Source: Nitrospina sp. (GTDB lineage: Bacteria; Nitrospinota; Nitrospinia; Nitrospinales; Nitrospinaceae). Taken from it: a DNA stretch of 54,803 bases. The position numbers were made by a program, and so were the translations under genes. The stretch is from assembly GCA_020430445.1 (NCBI GenBank), contig JAGQJZ010000007.1, forward strand, positions 1-54,803, read 5' to 3'. The notes beneath the pieces were generated by a model. It was not told the origin of the DNA, made no database searches, and saw only the letters and a list, made by a program, of their open reading frames with translations. Positions 7,908 to 16,702 of the stretch are shown piece by piece (positions within the stretch are counted from its first letter, which is position 1; every line of letters begins with the position of its first letter).

Positions 7908-9818
7908 TCAGCCCTGGGTCGGTTTGATGAGGTAGGTGTAGCCCGCGAGTGATTCGCGGTAAAACTGCAGGAACCAGTCGGCTTCAGCCTGGCTGATCGA
8001 TCCGTTTTGCACCGCGTGGATGAGAAAGCCCGCCATGCGTCCCGCCAGTTCGTCCGCCCGGAACGAAACGTAGTTGAGCACGTCCGCGACGTCTTCCCCT
8101 TCGATGATTTGTTCGTAATTCCAGGTGCCGTCTTCCTTCAATGAAACATGAAATGCGTTGGTGTCGCCGAACAGGTTGTGCAGGTCGCCCAGGATTTCCT
8201 GGTACGCGCCGGTGAGGAAGATGCCGATACGATAGGGGTCGCCCGGATGGATGGCGTGCACCGGCATGGTTTTTTCCGTGTTGCGGTTGCCGATGAACTC
8301 GTCGATGATGCCGTCGGAGTCGCAGGTGAGGTCCATCAACTGTGCGTCCCGCGTGGGCTTTTCGTTGAGCCTCTGGAGGGGAACGATGGGGAACACCTGG
8401 TCGATGGCCCAGGAGTCCGGCACGGACTGAAACACCGAGAAGTTGCAGAAATACTTGTCGGCCAGGTTTTGCCGCAGGTTTTTGAGTTCTTCCGGCAGGT
8501 ACTTGAGCCGTGCGGAGAGCTCCTGCACCTTGCGGCTGATGCCCCAGAAGATACGGTCGCACAGGGCCTTGTCCGGCAGGGTGATGATTCCCATCAGGAA
8601 CTGGTTCTGCGCCTGCTCCTTGAGGTCGATGGCGTCGTGCCAGGACTCGGTCAGGTTCTTATTGGACGCCTGTTCCAGCACGTAGTGGAGTTCCTGCACC
8701 ACCGAGGGCGCTTCCTCGCCGATTTCGATACTGTCGTCCCATTCCGGGAAGGTGGAGACGTCGAGCACATTGAATACCAGAATGGCGTGGTGCGCCGTGA
8801 GCGCTCGTCCTGATTCGGAGATCAGGTTGGGGTGCGGCAGTTCTTCCTGTTCACACATCTCCCACAGGTGGTAGACCACGTCGTTGGCGTACTCCTGCAC
8901 CGTGTAGTTGGTGCTGGAGGAGAAGGTCGACCGCGTGCCGTCGTAGTCGACACCCAGCCCGCCGCCCACGTCGATGTACTGGATGCCGCAACCCATTTTG
9001 TACAGTTCGGAATAGAACCGGCCGATCTCGTTCAGGCTGCGCTTGATCTTGCGGATGTTCGTGATCTGGCTGCCCAGGTGGAAATGGATGAGCTGGATGC
9101 ATTCGAGCAGGTTCTGTTCCCGCGCGATTTCGATCGCCTTGACGATTTCCTGAGGGCCCAGGCCGAACTTGGAATGCTCCCCGCCCGAAGCCGCCCAGCG
9201 TCCGGAGCCGGAGGAGACCAGCTTGATCCTGAGGCCGATGTTCGGTTTGACATTCAACTCCTGCGCCACCTGGGCGATGATGTTGAGTTCGTTGAGGCGT
9301 TCGACGACGATGAACACCTTCTTGCCCAGCTTCTGTCCCATCAGCGCCATGCGGATGAAGGTTTCATCCTTGTAGCCGTTGCAGATCAGGAGTGCCTTGG
9401 GGTTGTCCATGATGGCGAGGATGGTCTGCAATTCGGGTTTCGATCCCGCTTCCAGGCCGAAGTTGTGTTCGCGTCCGAACCGGACGATTTCCTCCACCAC
9501 CTGCCGCTGCTGGTTGACCTTGATCGGGTAGACGCCGTGGTAGCTGCCCGTGTAGTTGTGTTCGGCAATGGCCTTTTCGAAGGCGCTGGACAATTGCTCG
9601 ATGCTCGACTTCAGGATGTCCGAAAAGCGGATGAGCGCGGGCAGGGCGTAGCCGCGCGACTGGATGTCGTCCACGAGGGACTTGAGGTCGATAGAGTGTT
9701 TGCGGGATTTGTCGGGTTTGACGTAGAGGTGTCCTTCCGGATTGATGCCGAAGTAGCCCGCACCCCAGCCGTCGATGTTGTACAATTCCCGGGATTTTTC
9801 AATTGTCCACTTTTCCAT
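7908..9818 (-). CDS. speA: Biosynthetic arginine decarboxylase
   Basis: PLP-dependent, fold-III enzyme converting arginine to agmatine, the entry to putrescine and spermidine synthesis. It has 636 residues, close to the ~650 usual for SpeA. Visible signatures are the PLP-lysine motif YPIKVNQQ (~residue 99), GLEAGSKPEL, HFHLGSQ, the glycine loop YIDVGGGLGVDYDG, SESGRALTAHHA and the catalytic-cysteine motif TCDSDG near residue 500. The start at MEKWTIEKS is chosen because homologues begin there and an AGG-type ribosome site precedes it; an in-frame ATG at 9836 has none. It is divergent from lysA, sharing a ~190-bp upstream region in which I see no clear operator. Confidence 0.96.
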   Translation of the reverse strand: MEKWTIEKSRELYNIDGWGAGYFGINPEGHLYVKPDKSRKHSIDLKSLVDDIQSRGYALPALIRFSDILKSSIEQLSSAFEKAIAEHNYTGSYHGVYPIKVNQQRQVVEEIVRFGREHNFGLEAGSKPELQTILAIMDNPKALLICNGYKDETFIRMALMGQKLGKKVFIVVERLNELNIIAQVAQELNVKPNIGLRIKLVSSGSGRWAASGGEHSKFGLGPQEIVKAIEIAREQNLLECIQLIHFHLGSQITNIRKIKRSLNEIGRFYSELYKMGCGIQYIDVGGGLGVDYDGTRSTFSSSTNYTVQEYANDVVYHLWEMCEQEELPHPNLISESGRALTAHHAILVFNVLDVSTFPEWDDSIEIGEEAPSVVQELHYVLEQASNKNLTESWHDAIDLKEQAQNQFLMGIITLPDKALCDRIFWGISRKVQELSARLKYLPEELKNLRQNLADKYFCNFSVFQSVPDSWAIDQVFPIVPLQRLNEKPTRDAQLMDLTCDSDGIIDEFIGNRNTEKTMPVHAIHPGDPYRIGIFLTGAYQEILGDLHNLFGDTNAFHVSLKEDGTWNYEQIIEGEDVADVLNYVSFRADELAGRMAGFLIHAVQNGSISQAEADWFLQFYRESLAGYTYLIKPTQG

Positions 9819-10007
9819 AGCGCCTGTCACCTGCATGGGTCCACAAGGGTTGATTCGATTTATTCGGGTAATTATGAGATTTAATAAGGAACTGCTTGAA
9901 AAGTCAAACTAAAACCGGGACAATTCAAACGCTTTTTTGTCAATCCGCGATTGACCGGTCCGGAGAGCCCGGATCAGGCGAGCGCGGCGCATATTCCGGG
10001 AGAGAAG

Positions 10008-11252
10008 ATGAAGATCGAACAAGTGGATGTCGAGCACCTGGCGCGGGAATATGGCACCCCCGTTTATGTCTACAGCCTGGCCGTGTTGCGTGAATTTATC
10101 GCCGAGATCAAACCCCTGGCGCCGGTGGTCCGCTATGCGATGAAGGCCAGTTCCAACTGGCGCATTTTGCAGGAAATGCGGGACCAGGGAATCAAAATCG
10201 ACGCCGTCAGCGTGATGGAGGTGAAGCGGGCCCTGCGGGCGGGATTCAAGATGGACGATATCTGCTTCACCAGCGACGTGTTTTTCAATTCCGGCGAGGC
10301 GGACTATTGTCTCGAAAACGACGTTTTCACGAACTGCGGCACGCTGGGAATGCTGGAGGAATACGGCCGGACGTATCAGAAGCTGGGCCGGGGGCGGGCC
10401 GGGGTGTCCATCCGCATCAACCCGGGCGAAGGCGCGGGGCATTCGAAGAAAACCAATACCGGCGGTCCCTACAGCAAGCACGGCATCTGGTACCAGAACC
10501 TGGCGGAAGTGCACCGGATCTGCGGGCAGTACGGCCTGAAAATCACCGGCGTGCACATCCACATCGGGTCTGGCGGCGACATGGAGCATCTCAAGCGCAT
10601 CACCGGCAAGCTGGTGGAATACGCGAAGGAATTCCCCGATGTCAAGATCGTCAACTTCGGCGGCGGGTTGCCCTACCAGTACCGGACGGACCAGCCGCAG
10701 GCCGATATCTCCGAATACAGGCCGATCCTGGAAGAAAGGATCAACGTTCTTGAAAAACATTTTGGCCGGCCCATCACCTGTGAAATCGAACCCGGCAGGC
10801 GGTTCGTCGCGGGATGCGGATACCTCATCGGCGAGGTGCGCGCCCTCAACCACACGTTTGATGAATCCGGCAAGCGGCTCGACTACGTGCTCACCAACAT
10901 CGGCTTTTGTCATCTTCTCCGGCCGATGGCTTACGGCTCCTACCACCCCATCACGTTTGTGGGCGGCAGCCTCGGCCCGGAGCAGGACCTGATCATCGCC
11001 GGTCCGGTCTGCGAATCGGGGGACGTGTTGACCCAGGAAAACGAGGAACCCGTTCCGCGCAAGCTTCCCTTGCCGTCAGCCGGAGACCTGATCGTGGTGG
11101 GCGGCGCGGGCGCGTACGGGCATGTGATGTCTTCCAACTACAACACCCAACCCCTGTTGCCGGAAGTGGTCGTCGACGGCGACCAGACGCTGCTCGCACG
11201 CCGGCGGCAGTCGCTGGACGATATTTTGAAAGAAGAGTGTCCGCCGGAGTGA
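10008..11252 (+). CDS. lysA: Diaminopimelate decarboxylase
   Basis: Fold-III PLP enzyme converting meso-diaminopimelate to lysine, the last step of lysine synthesis, in the cytoplasm. It has 414 residues. The PLP lysine is in VRYAMKASSN (~residue 46), followed by HIHIGSG, the glycine-rich phosphate loop NFGGGLPY, the substrate-binding EPGR and the catalytic-cysteine motif CESGD with GAYG after it. The frame is open to 9951, but the start at 10008 follows a GGGAGAG ribosome site and gives the usual N-terminus (EYGTPVYVYS at residue ~12). Relatives in this fold include carboxynorspermidine decarboxylase. The CESGD and EPGR motifs favour LysA, but the divergent speA neighbour makes a polyamine role worth keeping in mind. 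Confidence 0.85.
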   Translation: MKIEQVDVEHLAREYGTPVYVYSLAVLREFIAEIKPLAPVVRYAMKASSNWRILQEMRDQGIKIDAVSVMEVKRALRAGFKMDDICFTSDVFFNSGEADYCLENDVFTNCGTLGMLEEYGRTYQKLGRGRAGVSIRINPGEGAGHSKKTNTGGPYSKHGIWYQNLAEVHRICGQYGLKITGVHIHIGSGGDMEHLKRITGKLVEYAKEFPDVKIVNFGGGLPYQYRTDQPQADISEYRPILEERINVLEKHFGRPITCEIEPGRRFVAGCGYLIGEVRALNHTFDESGKRLDYVLTNIGFCHLLRPMAYGSYHPITFVGGSLGPEQDLIIAGPVCESGDVLTQENEEPVPRKLPLPSAGDLIVVGGAGAYGHVMSSNYNTQPLLPEVVVDGDQTLLARRRQSLDDILKEECPPE

Positions 11253-11275
11253 TCAACCTCCCCACGCAGGAGGCG

Positions 11276-12085
11276 TCAGGCGCGAACGCGAAACCGGTGC
11301 CAGACCATCTCCGGTGTCCGTTGTTCGTCCAGTATGAACTGTTGATCCTCTTTGGGCAGGTGGGCGATGGGTTTCAGGAAGTCCTGTGAAGGAGCGGCGG
11401 CGGACACGGTGTCCATTTCGTGGGTGTCCCGGAAGCGTTGCAACAGGGTGGGGGTGATGTCCGGATTCAGATGGTCGTGCGCCTCCACGATGATGTCCAG
11501 CCGCAGCAGCGCCGGAATTTTTTCCGGGTCCAGCAGGCCGTATTCCGCGCCTTCGATGTCGCAGATGACGAGGGTCTTGCCGTTTGCTTCCGTTTTAATC
11601 GCCGCCGCGTCGCACTGTTCCCGGATCGTGATCCGGTCCGCAACGCCGTTGGCCTCCGCCATCCTCTGGGACAAGGAGCGGGCGGAGGGGTTGAGGTCGT
11701 AGGCCAGCACGCGGAGTGCCGGGCAGGTCGCGGCGAACCCCACGGCGTAATACCCTTCCGCGCATCCGACATCCAGCAGGGTTTCGTAACCGGACCGTTG
11801 AGCTTCGGCGATCCAGGGGTGGAGAGCCGCTTCGTAAGTTCCCAGAAGCTTGGGCAGGAGCACGCTGCCGCTGGCTTCTTCCAGGTAGTGCAGGCCGGCA
11901 AAAGGGCCGGCACAAACGGAGGGCGGGGACGCAAACAATTCTTTTAAAAATATCGCTTCCCGCCGCCGCCTTGTTGCCATATCCCGCTTCAACCCGGCGT
12001 TGTAAAGCGGCGTGACCCGGTAAAGCCGGAGCAGGAGCCGGTAAAGCCCGGGGAAGCCGGATTTGATTTTTTCCCGGATGGCCAT
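11276..12085 (-). CDS. Class I SAM-dependent methyltransferase (FkbM-like)
   Basis: A 269-residue predicted methyltransferase. The Rossmann motif I is LLDVGCAEGYYAVG (~residues 103-116), the acidic end of beta-2 is VLAYDLNP, and the later motif is VICDIEGAEYGLL, whose DIEGAE is typical of the FkbM group. The N-terminal ~60 residues are basic and helical (GLYRLLLRLYRVTPLYNAGLK). The substrate is unknown. The SGNH hydrolase 19 bases upstream on the same strand suggests joint action on a glycan or secreted envelope molecule, which is inference. No strong ribosome site precedes the start. Confidence 0.8.
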   Translation of the reverse strand: MAIREKIKSGFPGLYRLLLRLYRVTPLYNAGLKRDMATRRRREAIFLKELFASPPSVCAGPFAGLHYLEEASGSVLLPKLLGTYEAALHPWIAEAQRSGYETLLDVGCAEGYYAVGFAATCPALRVLAYDLNPSARSLSQRMAEANGVADRITIREQCDAAAIKTEANGKTLVICDIEGAEYGLLDPEKIPALLRLDIIVEAHDHLNPDITPTLLQRFRDTHEMDTVSAAAPSQDFLKPIAHLPKEDQQFILDEQRTPEMVWHRFRVRA

Positions 12086-12104
12086 TGGGACTCAGGCAGA
12101 CGGT

Positions 12105-13367
12105 TTATTGGCCGGACGCTTTTTCCTGTTTCATTTTGCGGATGAACTGTTCCAGGTAGTCCATGGAAAAGTCGGCCAGTTTCTTGTTGCCCGCTTCGTT
12201 GAAATGAATATCGCCCGGGACATATTGGGCGTGCAGTTCGTCGGCGGACATTTTCAGAAATACAGGGTTCGGGTCGATCACCCCGATGCCGTTTTTTTTC
12301 AGAAAATCGTTGAACTCATCCATCGGCATGTCGTGCCGTTCGCGGTACTGGTATTCGGCCAGAAAATGCATGACGACCAGCCGCCCCCCGTCCGCTTCCA
12401 CTTCCTGTTTGAGTTTCAGCAGCAGTTTGCGGATCAGGTCCCAGGCGTCCGAATCGAAAAACCAGGGGTCGTCCAGTGACGTCTCCAGGTTGTCCTTTGG
12501 TCGGGATTTGGGTGGAATGCCGGGCAGGGGCGGGTATTTTTTGATCAGGTCGTTGTCGATGTCCTCGAGCGATACGGGCTGCGCCGTTGGCGACGGGGTT
12601 TCGGGAGCCGGGCGAACCTGATCCGGCACCTCGCGCCATTCGGGACGAAACCACTGGTGGAACTGGTGTTCGAGCATGTGGTAGCGGGTGTGGGTGAACT
12701 GGTAAAGCGAGACGTTGTTCCACAGCCATTGATTGAAACTCTTGCGGATGACCTGCGCCTGTTCGAGGAACGACTCGACCGGGTATTCGTCTTTTAACGG
12801 ATTGGGTTCGCCGCGCATGAACTTGGAATAGGAATTGTCGAAATCGTTTTCCCAGTACATCGCGAGAACGGTGAGGTCCGGTTTGTATTCGCGCGCGCGC
12901 AGGTGGTAGGTTTGCAATTCTTTCCAGGGGCCGATACCGCCCACGCCGAAATTGATAAACTCCACCGGGTGCTGGAACCGGCGGGTCAGTTCCTCCTCCC
13001 ACAGCGCATGAAACTCGTGTCCGTCCTTGACCTCCTCCCCGGCGGTGAAGGAATCTCCCAGCACGGCGACGCGAAAGGTTCCCGCAAGCGGCGTCTTGTC
13101 GTATTCACGATCGAGGAGTCCGTCCGAATTGGTGTGGATGGTTTCCCCGTTGGTGTCCTTGACCGCCACCACGTTGGGACAGTACTGGTTGTCCAGCAGG
13201 GGGTAGTGGCATTTGTAGCGCAGTTGCTTGAGGCCGACCGTTACGCGCAGGATTCCCTCCAGGCCCCCCAGAAAGAGGAGGATCGGGATCAGGCTGAACA
13301 GCAGTTTCTTCTTCAGCGACAGGGTAGAGGCCCTGGACTCAAGTTTGTCGGTTGTGGCTGAGGACAT
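12105..13367 (-). CDS. Membrane-anchored SGNH/GDSL hydrolase family protein
   Basis: A 420-residue protein with one N-terminal transmembrane helix (LLFSLIPILLFLGGLEGIL, ~residues 27-45), so the catalytic part is periplasmic. The SGNH block I is RVAVLGDSFTAGEE with the nucleophilic Ser, and the Asp-His dyad of block V is GDIHFNEAGNKKLADF near residue 395. This arrangement is typical of esterases or acyltransferases acting on glycans or lipids. A Pro-rich linker (RPAPETPSPTAQP) lies mid-protein. It is probably co-transcribed with the methyltransferase downstream. The exact substrate is unknown. Confidence 0.82.
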   Translation of the reverse strand: MSSATTDKLESRASTLSLKKKLLFSLIPILLFLGGLEGILRVTVGLKQLRYKCHYPLLDNQYCPNVVAVKDTNGETIHTNSDGLLDREYDKTPLAGTFRVAVLGDSFTAGEEVKDGHEFHALWEEELTRRFQHPVEFINFGVGGIGPWKELQTYHLRAREYKPDLTVLAMYWENDFDNSYSKFMRGEPNPLKDEYPVESFLEQAQVIRKSFNQWLWNNVSLYQFTHTRYHMLEHQFHQWFRPEWREVPDQVRPAPETPSPTAQPVSLEDIDNDLIKKYPPLPGIPPKSRPKDNLETSLDDPWFFDSDAWDLIRKLLLKLKQEVEADGGRLVVMHFLAEYQYRERHDMPMDEFNDFLKKNGIGVIDPNPVFLKMSADELHAQYVPGDIHFNEAGNKKLADFSMDYLEQFIRKMKQEKASGQ

Positions 13368-13407
13368 TATCCGGGTTCCGGGATGGAGTCAGTGAAAAGG
13401 GAGGCGT

Positions 13408-13713
13408 TTAAAAAAGGGTGTCGATCTTTTGCGCCATCTGCACATCCGCCAGGGTGACCCCGGAAGCGGTGTGGGTCCAGTAGCGCACGGTGATCCTTTT
13501 GTAATGGATGAGGATGTCCGGATGGTGGTTTTCCTCTTCCGCTATCCGAGCCACCTTGTGCACAAATTCAATTCCTTCCATAAAAGAAGGAGCGTGGTGG
13601 ACCCGGTAAATGAAAGGCATCCCTTTTTCATTCCGGTCCGTTTTCCATTCCGGGGCCATTTCGGCCAGTTTTGAAACCAATTCCGCGTCGGAGAGGGCAG
13701 TTTTTTCAACCAT
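13408..13713 (-). CDS. Pterin-4a-carbinolamine dehydratase (PCD/DCoH)
   Basis: A 101-residue protein of the usual PCD size. Signature residues are ENHHPDI (the catalytic His pair, ~residues 61-67) followed by ITVRYWTHTASGVTLAD. The enzyme dehydrates 4a-hydroxytetrahydrobiopterin, recycling the cofactor of aromatic amino-acid hydroxylases. No such hydroxylase is in the window, and in bacteria lacking one the protein may serve molybdopterin or other pterin metabolism. It is transcribed divergently from the cyclic-nucleotide-binding gene. Confidence 0.93.
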   Translation of the reverse strand: MVEKTALSDAELVSKLAEMAPEWKTDRNEKGMPFIYRVHHAPSFMEGIEFVHKVARIAEEENHHPDILIHYKRITVRYWTHTASGVTLADVQMAQKIDTLF

Positions 13714-13801
13714 TTTGATTTTCGCCTGTATAAATTTGGTTTAGAATAATTTTCCCTGATTTTGATAATCGTGATAACACCGAGCCCCATTATAAAAGAA
13801 T

Positions 13802-14251
13802 ATGGCGGATAAACTCACCCAGCAGGAAGTTTCTTTTCTCATGCAGGCCTTGAAAGAGGTTGAAATGTTCACCTTTCTCACGGTTTCTGAGATGGACACC
13901 CTGATCAGTCAGATGCACAAGGTGAATATTCCAAAGGGAAAAGTGATTTTCAGCGAGGGGGACGATGGGACGGCCATGTTCATCCTGTTCAAGGGGAAAA
14001 TCCAGATCGCGCTCAAGAAATGGTTTGGCCGGAAACATGTGATCAGTATTATAAAAGCCGGGGAGATTTTCGGTGAGATGTCCCTGGCCACGTTTCGTCC
14101 CCGCATGGCCACCGCGGTCGCTTTGGAAAAATCCGAATGTTTTGTCCTGTTTAAATCCAGTTTCCAGTTTGCCGTAAACAAGAACCCCGCGTTCATCGTC
14201 CATCTCAAGGAACTGATCGAGAGGCGGGGCATTGAAAACCGGAAGATCTAG
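13802..14251 (+). CDS. Stand-alone cyclic-nucleotide-binding domain protein
   Basis: A 149-residue protein consisting of one CRP/PKA-type cNMP-binding beta-barrel. The phosphate-binding cassette reads GEIFGEMSLATFRPRMATA, with the Glu of GE and the Arg that normally contacts the cyclic phosphate. The front of the domain is LTVSEMDTLISQM then PKGKVIFSEGDDG. No DNA-binding helix-turn-helix or other output domain follows; the protein ends ~20 residues after the domain. It therefore likely acts by binding a partner. The ligand (cAMP, cGMP or none) is not determinable. Its 3' end overlaps the convergent glutaredoxin-like gene by four bases. Confidence 0.85.
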   Translation: MADKLTQQEVSFLMQALKEVEMFTFLTVSEMDTLISQMHKVNIPKGKVIFSEGDDGTAMFILFKGKIQIALKKWFGRKHVISIIKAGEIFGEMSLATFRPRMATAVALEKSECFVLFKSSFQFAVNKNPAFIVHLKELIERRGIENRKI

Positions 14252-14505
14252 CCTGCCGCCTCTTTCAAGGTCAGTTCCAGTTTGCGCCTCAGGGTGACCT
14301 CGTGCACCTTGTATACGAAACTCTCCTTTCCTTCAATCAGCAATACGGGAATTTTCTCGCGGTACCGTTCCATCAGGGTCTCGTCCAGTTCGATGTCGGT
14401 GAATTTGAGACGGGCCGGAAAGTCCTTCAACACGCGGGCCAGGATCACCTTGGCATCGTCGCAAAGAGAACATTCCTTTTTGGTCATCAATTCCAGGGTC
14501 AGCAT
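14248..14505 (-). CDS. Glutaredoxin-like thiol protein
   Basis: An 85-residue thioredoxin-fold protein with an N-terminal CxxC site (KECSLCDDAKVIL, Cys12 and Cys15) and the cis-Pro motif IPVLLIEG, as in the glutaredoxin-like (DUF836) group. It probably reduces a disulfide or handles metals in the cytoplasm. It starts at the downstream end of the cytochrome b operon, four bases after the cytochrome gene in transcript order reversed, and sits on the same strand as a TlpA-like thioredoxin, so a link to redox maturation of that module is plausible but unproven. Confidence 0.82.
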   Translation of the reverse strand: MLTLELMTKKECSLCDDAKVILARVLKDFPARLKFTDIELDETLMERYREKIPVLLIEGKESFVYKVHEVTLRRKLELTLKEAAG

Positions 14506-14509
14506 CGCG

Positions 14510-15526
14510 TCACATGCTGTGAGTCATGGTGGTGACCGAGCCCCAGACAATCAGGCTGAAAAACACCACCAGCGTCACCACCAGGAGGGTCGTGGCCACC
14601 GGCCTTTTCCGCCAGTCCCGCTCCGGGGAACGGTCGACGAAAGGAACGGCGGCCAGCATCAAAAGCAGGATCGGCGGGGCGACGATCAGGAAAGGCACCC
14701 ACAGGTTTTCAAGAGCGTAAATCCAGACAAACTGCCACGGCGGTTTGGTGACTTCCATCCCCATGACGGGTTCTTCCCCGAGCGGCGGGGCCACCAGGAG
14801 AGCCAGCAGGCAGATGAGGGCAAACACGCCAACGCCGGACCGCTTGAGGTAGGCCAGGTGCTGGTAAAAGTGAATGGACTTCCCTTCGCCCTCTTGCATG
14901 CCCGGTTTGGGCGACAGCTTGTGGTATTTGATGTAAAAAAGATGCAGGCCGATGAAGGCGCCGGAAATCAGGGGCAACAACGAGATGTGCCACATGTAGA
15001 TGCGCGACAGAAGCGGCACTCCCTGGGCAAAGGCTTCGGTCATCGGCAGCCCCAGCGGGCCGACCTTGTCGGCCACCCAGAGAAAATGCGCCAGCGCCTC
15101 GTAGGCTTCCTGGTCCCATTTGAGAACGGTGCCGGTGAACAGCAGGCCGGACATCAGCGCCAAGAGAACGACGCCGATGAGCCAGTTGACCTCTCTTGGC
15201 TTCTTGTAGCCCGCGGTCAGGAACACGCGCACCATGTGCAGGACCATGGTGATGGAAAGAACGTCCGCCGCCCAGAAATGCACGCCGCGCAGGAACCACC
15301 CCAGGTACACCTGGTCGACAAGATACTGCACGCTGGCGTTCGCCCGTTCCGGCGTGGGCACATAAAACTGCGCCAGCAGGAATCCGCTCAGCACCAGAAC
15401 GGCAAACGCGCCCAGCGTGAGACCGCCAAGGGAATAGGGCAGGGAGTTCGAATGCTCCGGAACCTCGTAAGTGACCGCGCTCCAGCCCAACCGTTGCTTT
15501 AATGTGTCGATCAGGCCGTTGGGCAT
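14510..15526 (-). CDS. Cytochrome b (b6-type plus subunit IV fusion) of a bc-type complex
   Basis: A 338-residue integral membrane protein carrying both the four-helix haem-binding part and the following three-helix subunit IV-like part of cytochrome bc/b6f complexes, which oxidise quinol and pass electrons to a c-type cytochrome. The haem ligands are the His of [10 protein letters not shown] and the His of VLHMVRVF, 14 residues apart, and the His of MWHISLLP and the His of [10 protein letters not shown], 15 apart. The 14/15 spacing is the b6 pattern. [14 protein letters not shown] replaces the PEWY region at the Qo site. No Rieske or cytochrome c gene is in the window, so the partner subunits are elsewhere or different. 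Confidence 0.88.
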   Translation of the reverse strand: MPNGLIDTLKQRLGWSAVTYEVPEHSNSLPYSLGGLTLGAFAVLVLSGFLLAQFYVPTPERANASVQYLVDQVYLGWFLRGVHFWAADVLSITMVLHMVRVFLTAGYKKPREVNWLIGVVLLALMSGLLFTGTVLKWDQEAYEALAHFLWVADKVGPLGLPMTEAFAQGVPLLSRIYMWHISLLPLISGAFIGLHLFYIKYHKLSPKPGMQEGEGKSIHFYQHLAYLKRSGVGVFALICLLALLVAPPLGEEPVMGMEVTKPPWQFVWIYALENLWVPFLIVAPPILLLMLAAVPFVDRSPERDWRKRPVATTLLVVTLVVFFSLIVWGSVTTMTHSM

Positions 15527-15551
15527 GAGGTCCCCGTTTCACCCGGATGGG

Positions 15552-16103
15552 TCATTGTTTTTCGAAGGGGCGGACCAGGCAGAGCAAGCCGAATACCAGT
15601 CCCGTGAATACCGTGATTCCCATGGCCATGCCACGGCCCGGGGCATCGCCCGGCACGCTTTTAAAGGATGCGGGCTCGACGTGTTGCGCATGCTCTCCCA
15701 TGGAATGTCCTTCCATGGAGTGCCCGCCTGCCGGTTCGGAGGACGGGGCCGCGGGAGCCATATTTCCTAATGGATCCTCAAACAGTGAAGGACCGGCTGC
15801 CGTTTCCTGGTGCGTGGCGTGATCTTCCGCTGGAGGTTCCAGCCCATAGGTGCCTTCGCCCTCCGCCTCCGCAGGTTCGACTCCATAAGTGACGCCGTCT
15901 GCAGGCTCGGCCATCTCTTCCATGCCGTAGGTGACCGGTTCCGCTTCTTCGGCATGGCCCTCGTGTTCGGAGCCGTGCGCTCCGGAATGCCCGCCCGGAA
16001 TCTCCGGGCTGGTCAGGGAGGGGCCATCGTCATGCCCGCCATGGGCCCACAGCGGGCCTGCGGAGATCAGCAGTCCCAGAAGAATGATACCGGCCCGGCG
16101 CAT
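15552..16103 (-). CDS. His/Met-rich periplasmic protein with C-terminal membrane helix
   Basis: A 183-residue protein with an N-terminal signal sequence (MRRAGIILLGLLISAGPLWA) and one C-terminal transmembrane helix (GMAMGITVFTGLVFGLLCLV). Between them is an acidic, low-complexity region with His clusters (HGGHDD, GGHSGAHGSEHEGHAEE, GGHSMEGHSMGEHAQH) and three spaced copies of TYG(M/V/L)E near residues 58, 72 and 85. Such composition is typical of periplasmic copper or other metal binding, which is inference. It begins immediately after the stop of the TlpA-like gene (TAG-ATG) and lies 25 bases before cytochrome b, so it belongs to that operon. I do not recognise a named family. Confidence 0.75.
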   Translation of the reverse strand: MRRAGIILLGLLISAGPLWAHGGHDDGPSLTSPEIPGGHSGAHGSEHEGHAEEAEPVTYGMEEMAEPADGVTYGVEPAEAEGEGTYGLEPPAEDHATHQETAAGPSLFEDPLGNMAPAAPSSEPAGGHSMEGHSMGEHAQHVEPASFKSVPGDAPGRGMAMGITVFTGLVFGLLCLVRPFEKQ

Positions 16104-16670
16104 CTAGATTTCTCCACCGATCAGCATCGAAAAGGACTGGATGATTTCATCCGTCGCCCAGTCGCGCGGACCGACCGCTTTGTGCCGGATGATTCCCTGT
16201 TGATCGACGATAAACGTCTCCGGCACGCCGGTGGTCTTGTAGATCTTTTTGGCGATTTCCTCCTCGGGATCGAGCAGAACGGGAAAGTTGAGATTGTATT
16301 TCTGCATGAACTCCGGAATTTTTTCCGGGTCCTTGTCGACGCTGATGGTCAGCATCTCGAAACCCTTGCCCTTGAAACGGTCGTAGAGTTTCTGCATGGA
16401 AGGCATCTCCACCTCACAGGTGGCGCACCAGGTGGCCCAGAAATTGATGAAAACCACCTTGCCCCGGTAATCGGACAGGCGGATTTTACCGCCGTGCAGG
16501 GTGGGCAACTCAAACGCCGGAGAGATGAACGCCTCTTCGGGATATTCCACCATTCCGGGCTCCAACTCCACCCGTTGAACAAACTGGATGAAAACCCACA
16601 ACAGGGAGACTGCCAGCAGGGTATAAGGAACAAATATCGAGACCGGTTTCTTTTCGATTGCGTGATCCAT
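16104..16670 (-). CDS. TlpA/ResA-like membrane-anchored thiol-disulfide protein
   Basis: A 188-residue periplasmic thioredoxin-fold protein held by an N-terminal helix (VPYTLLAVSLLWVFIQFV). The active site is FWATWCATCEVEMPSMQ (C-A-T-C), and the cis-Pro region is TTGVPETFIVDQQGII, both standard for the AhpC/TSA-like TlpA/ResA group that reduces apocytochrome c or copper-site cysteines. The start has an AAGGA ribosome site. Its place beside cytochrome b and a His/Met-rich protein suggests cytochrome or copper-centre maturation. Confidence 0.9.
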   Translation of the reverse strand: MDHAIEKKPVSIFVPYTLLAVSLLWVFIQFVQRVELEPGMVEYPEEAFISPAFELPTLHGGKIRLSDYRGKVVFINFWATWCATCEVEMPSMQKLYDRFKGKGFEMLTISVDKDPEKIPEFMQKYNLNFPVLLDPEEEIAKKIYKTTGVPETFIVDQQGIIRHKAVGPRDWATDEIIQSFSMLIGGEI

Positions 16671-16702
16671 CTTTATTAAAGAATTCCTTTAAATAAATGA
16701 TT

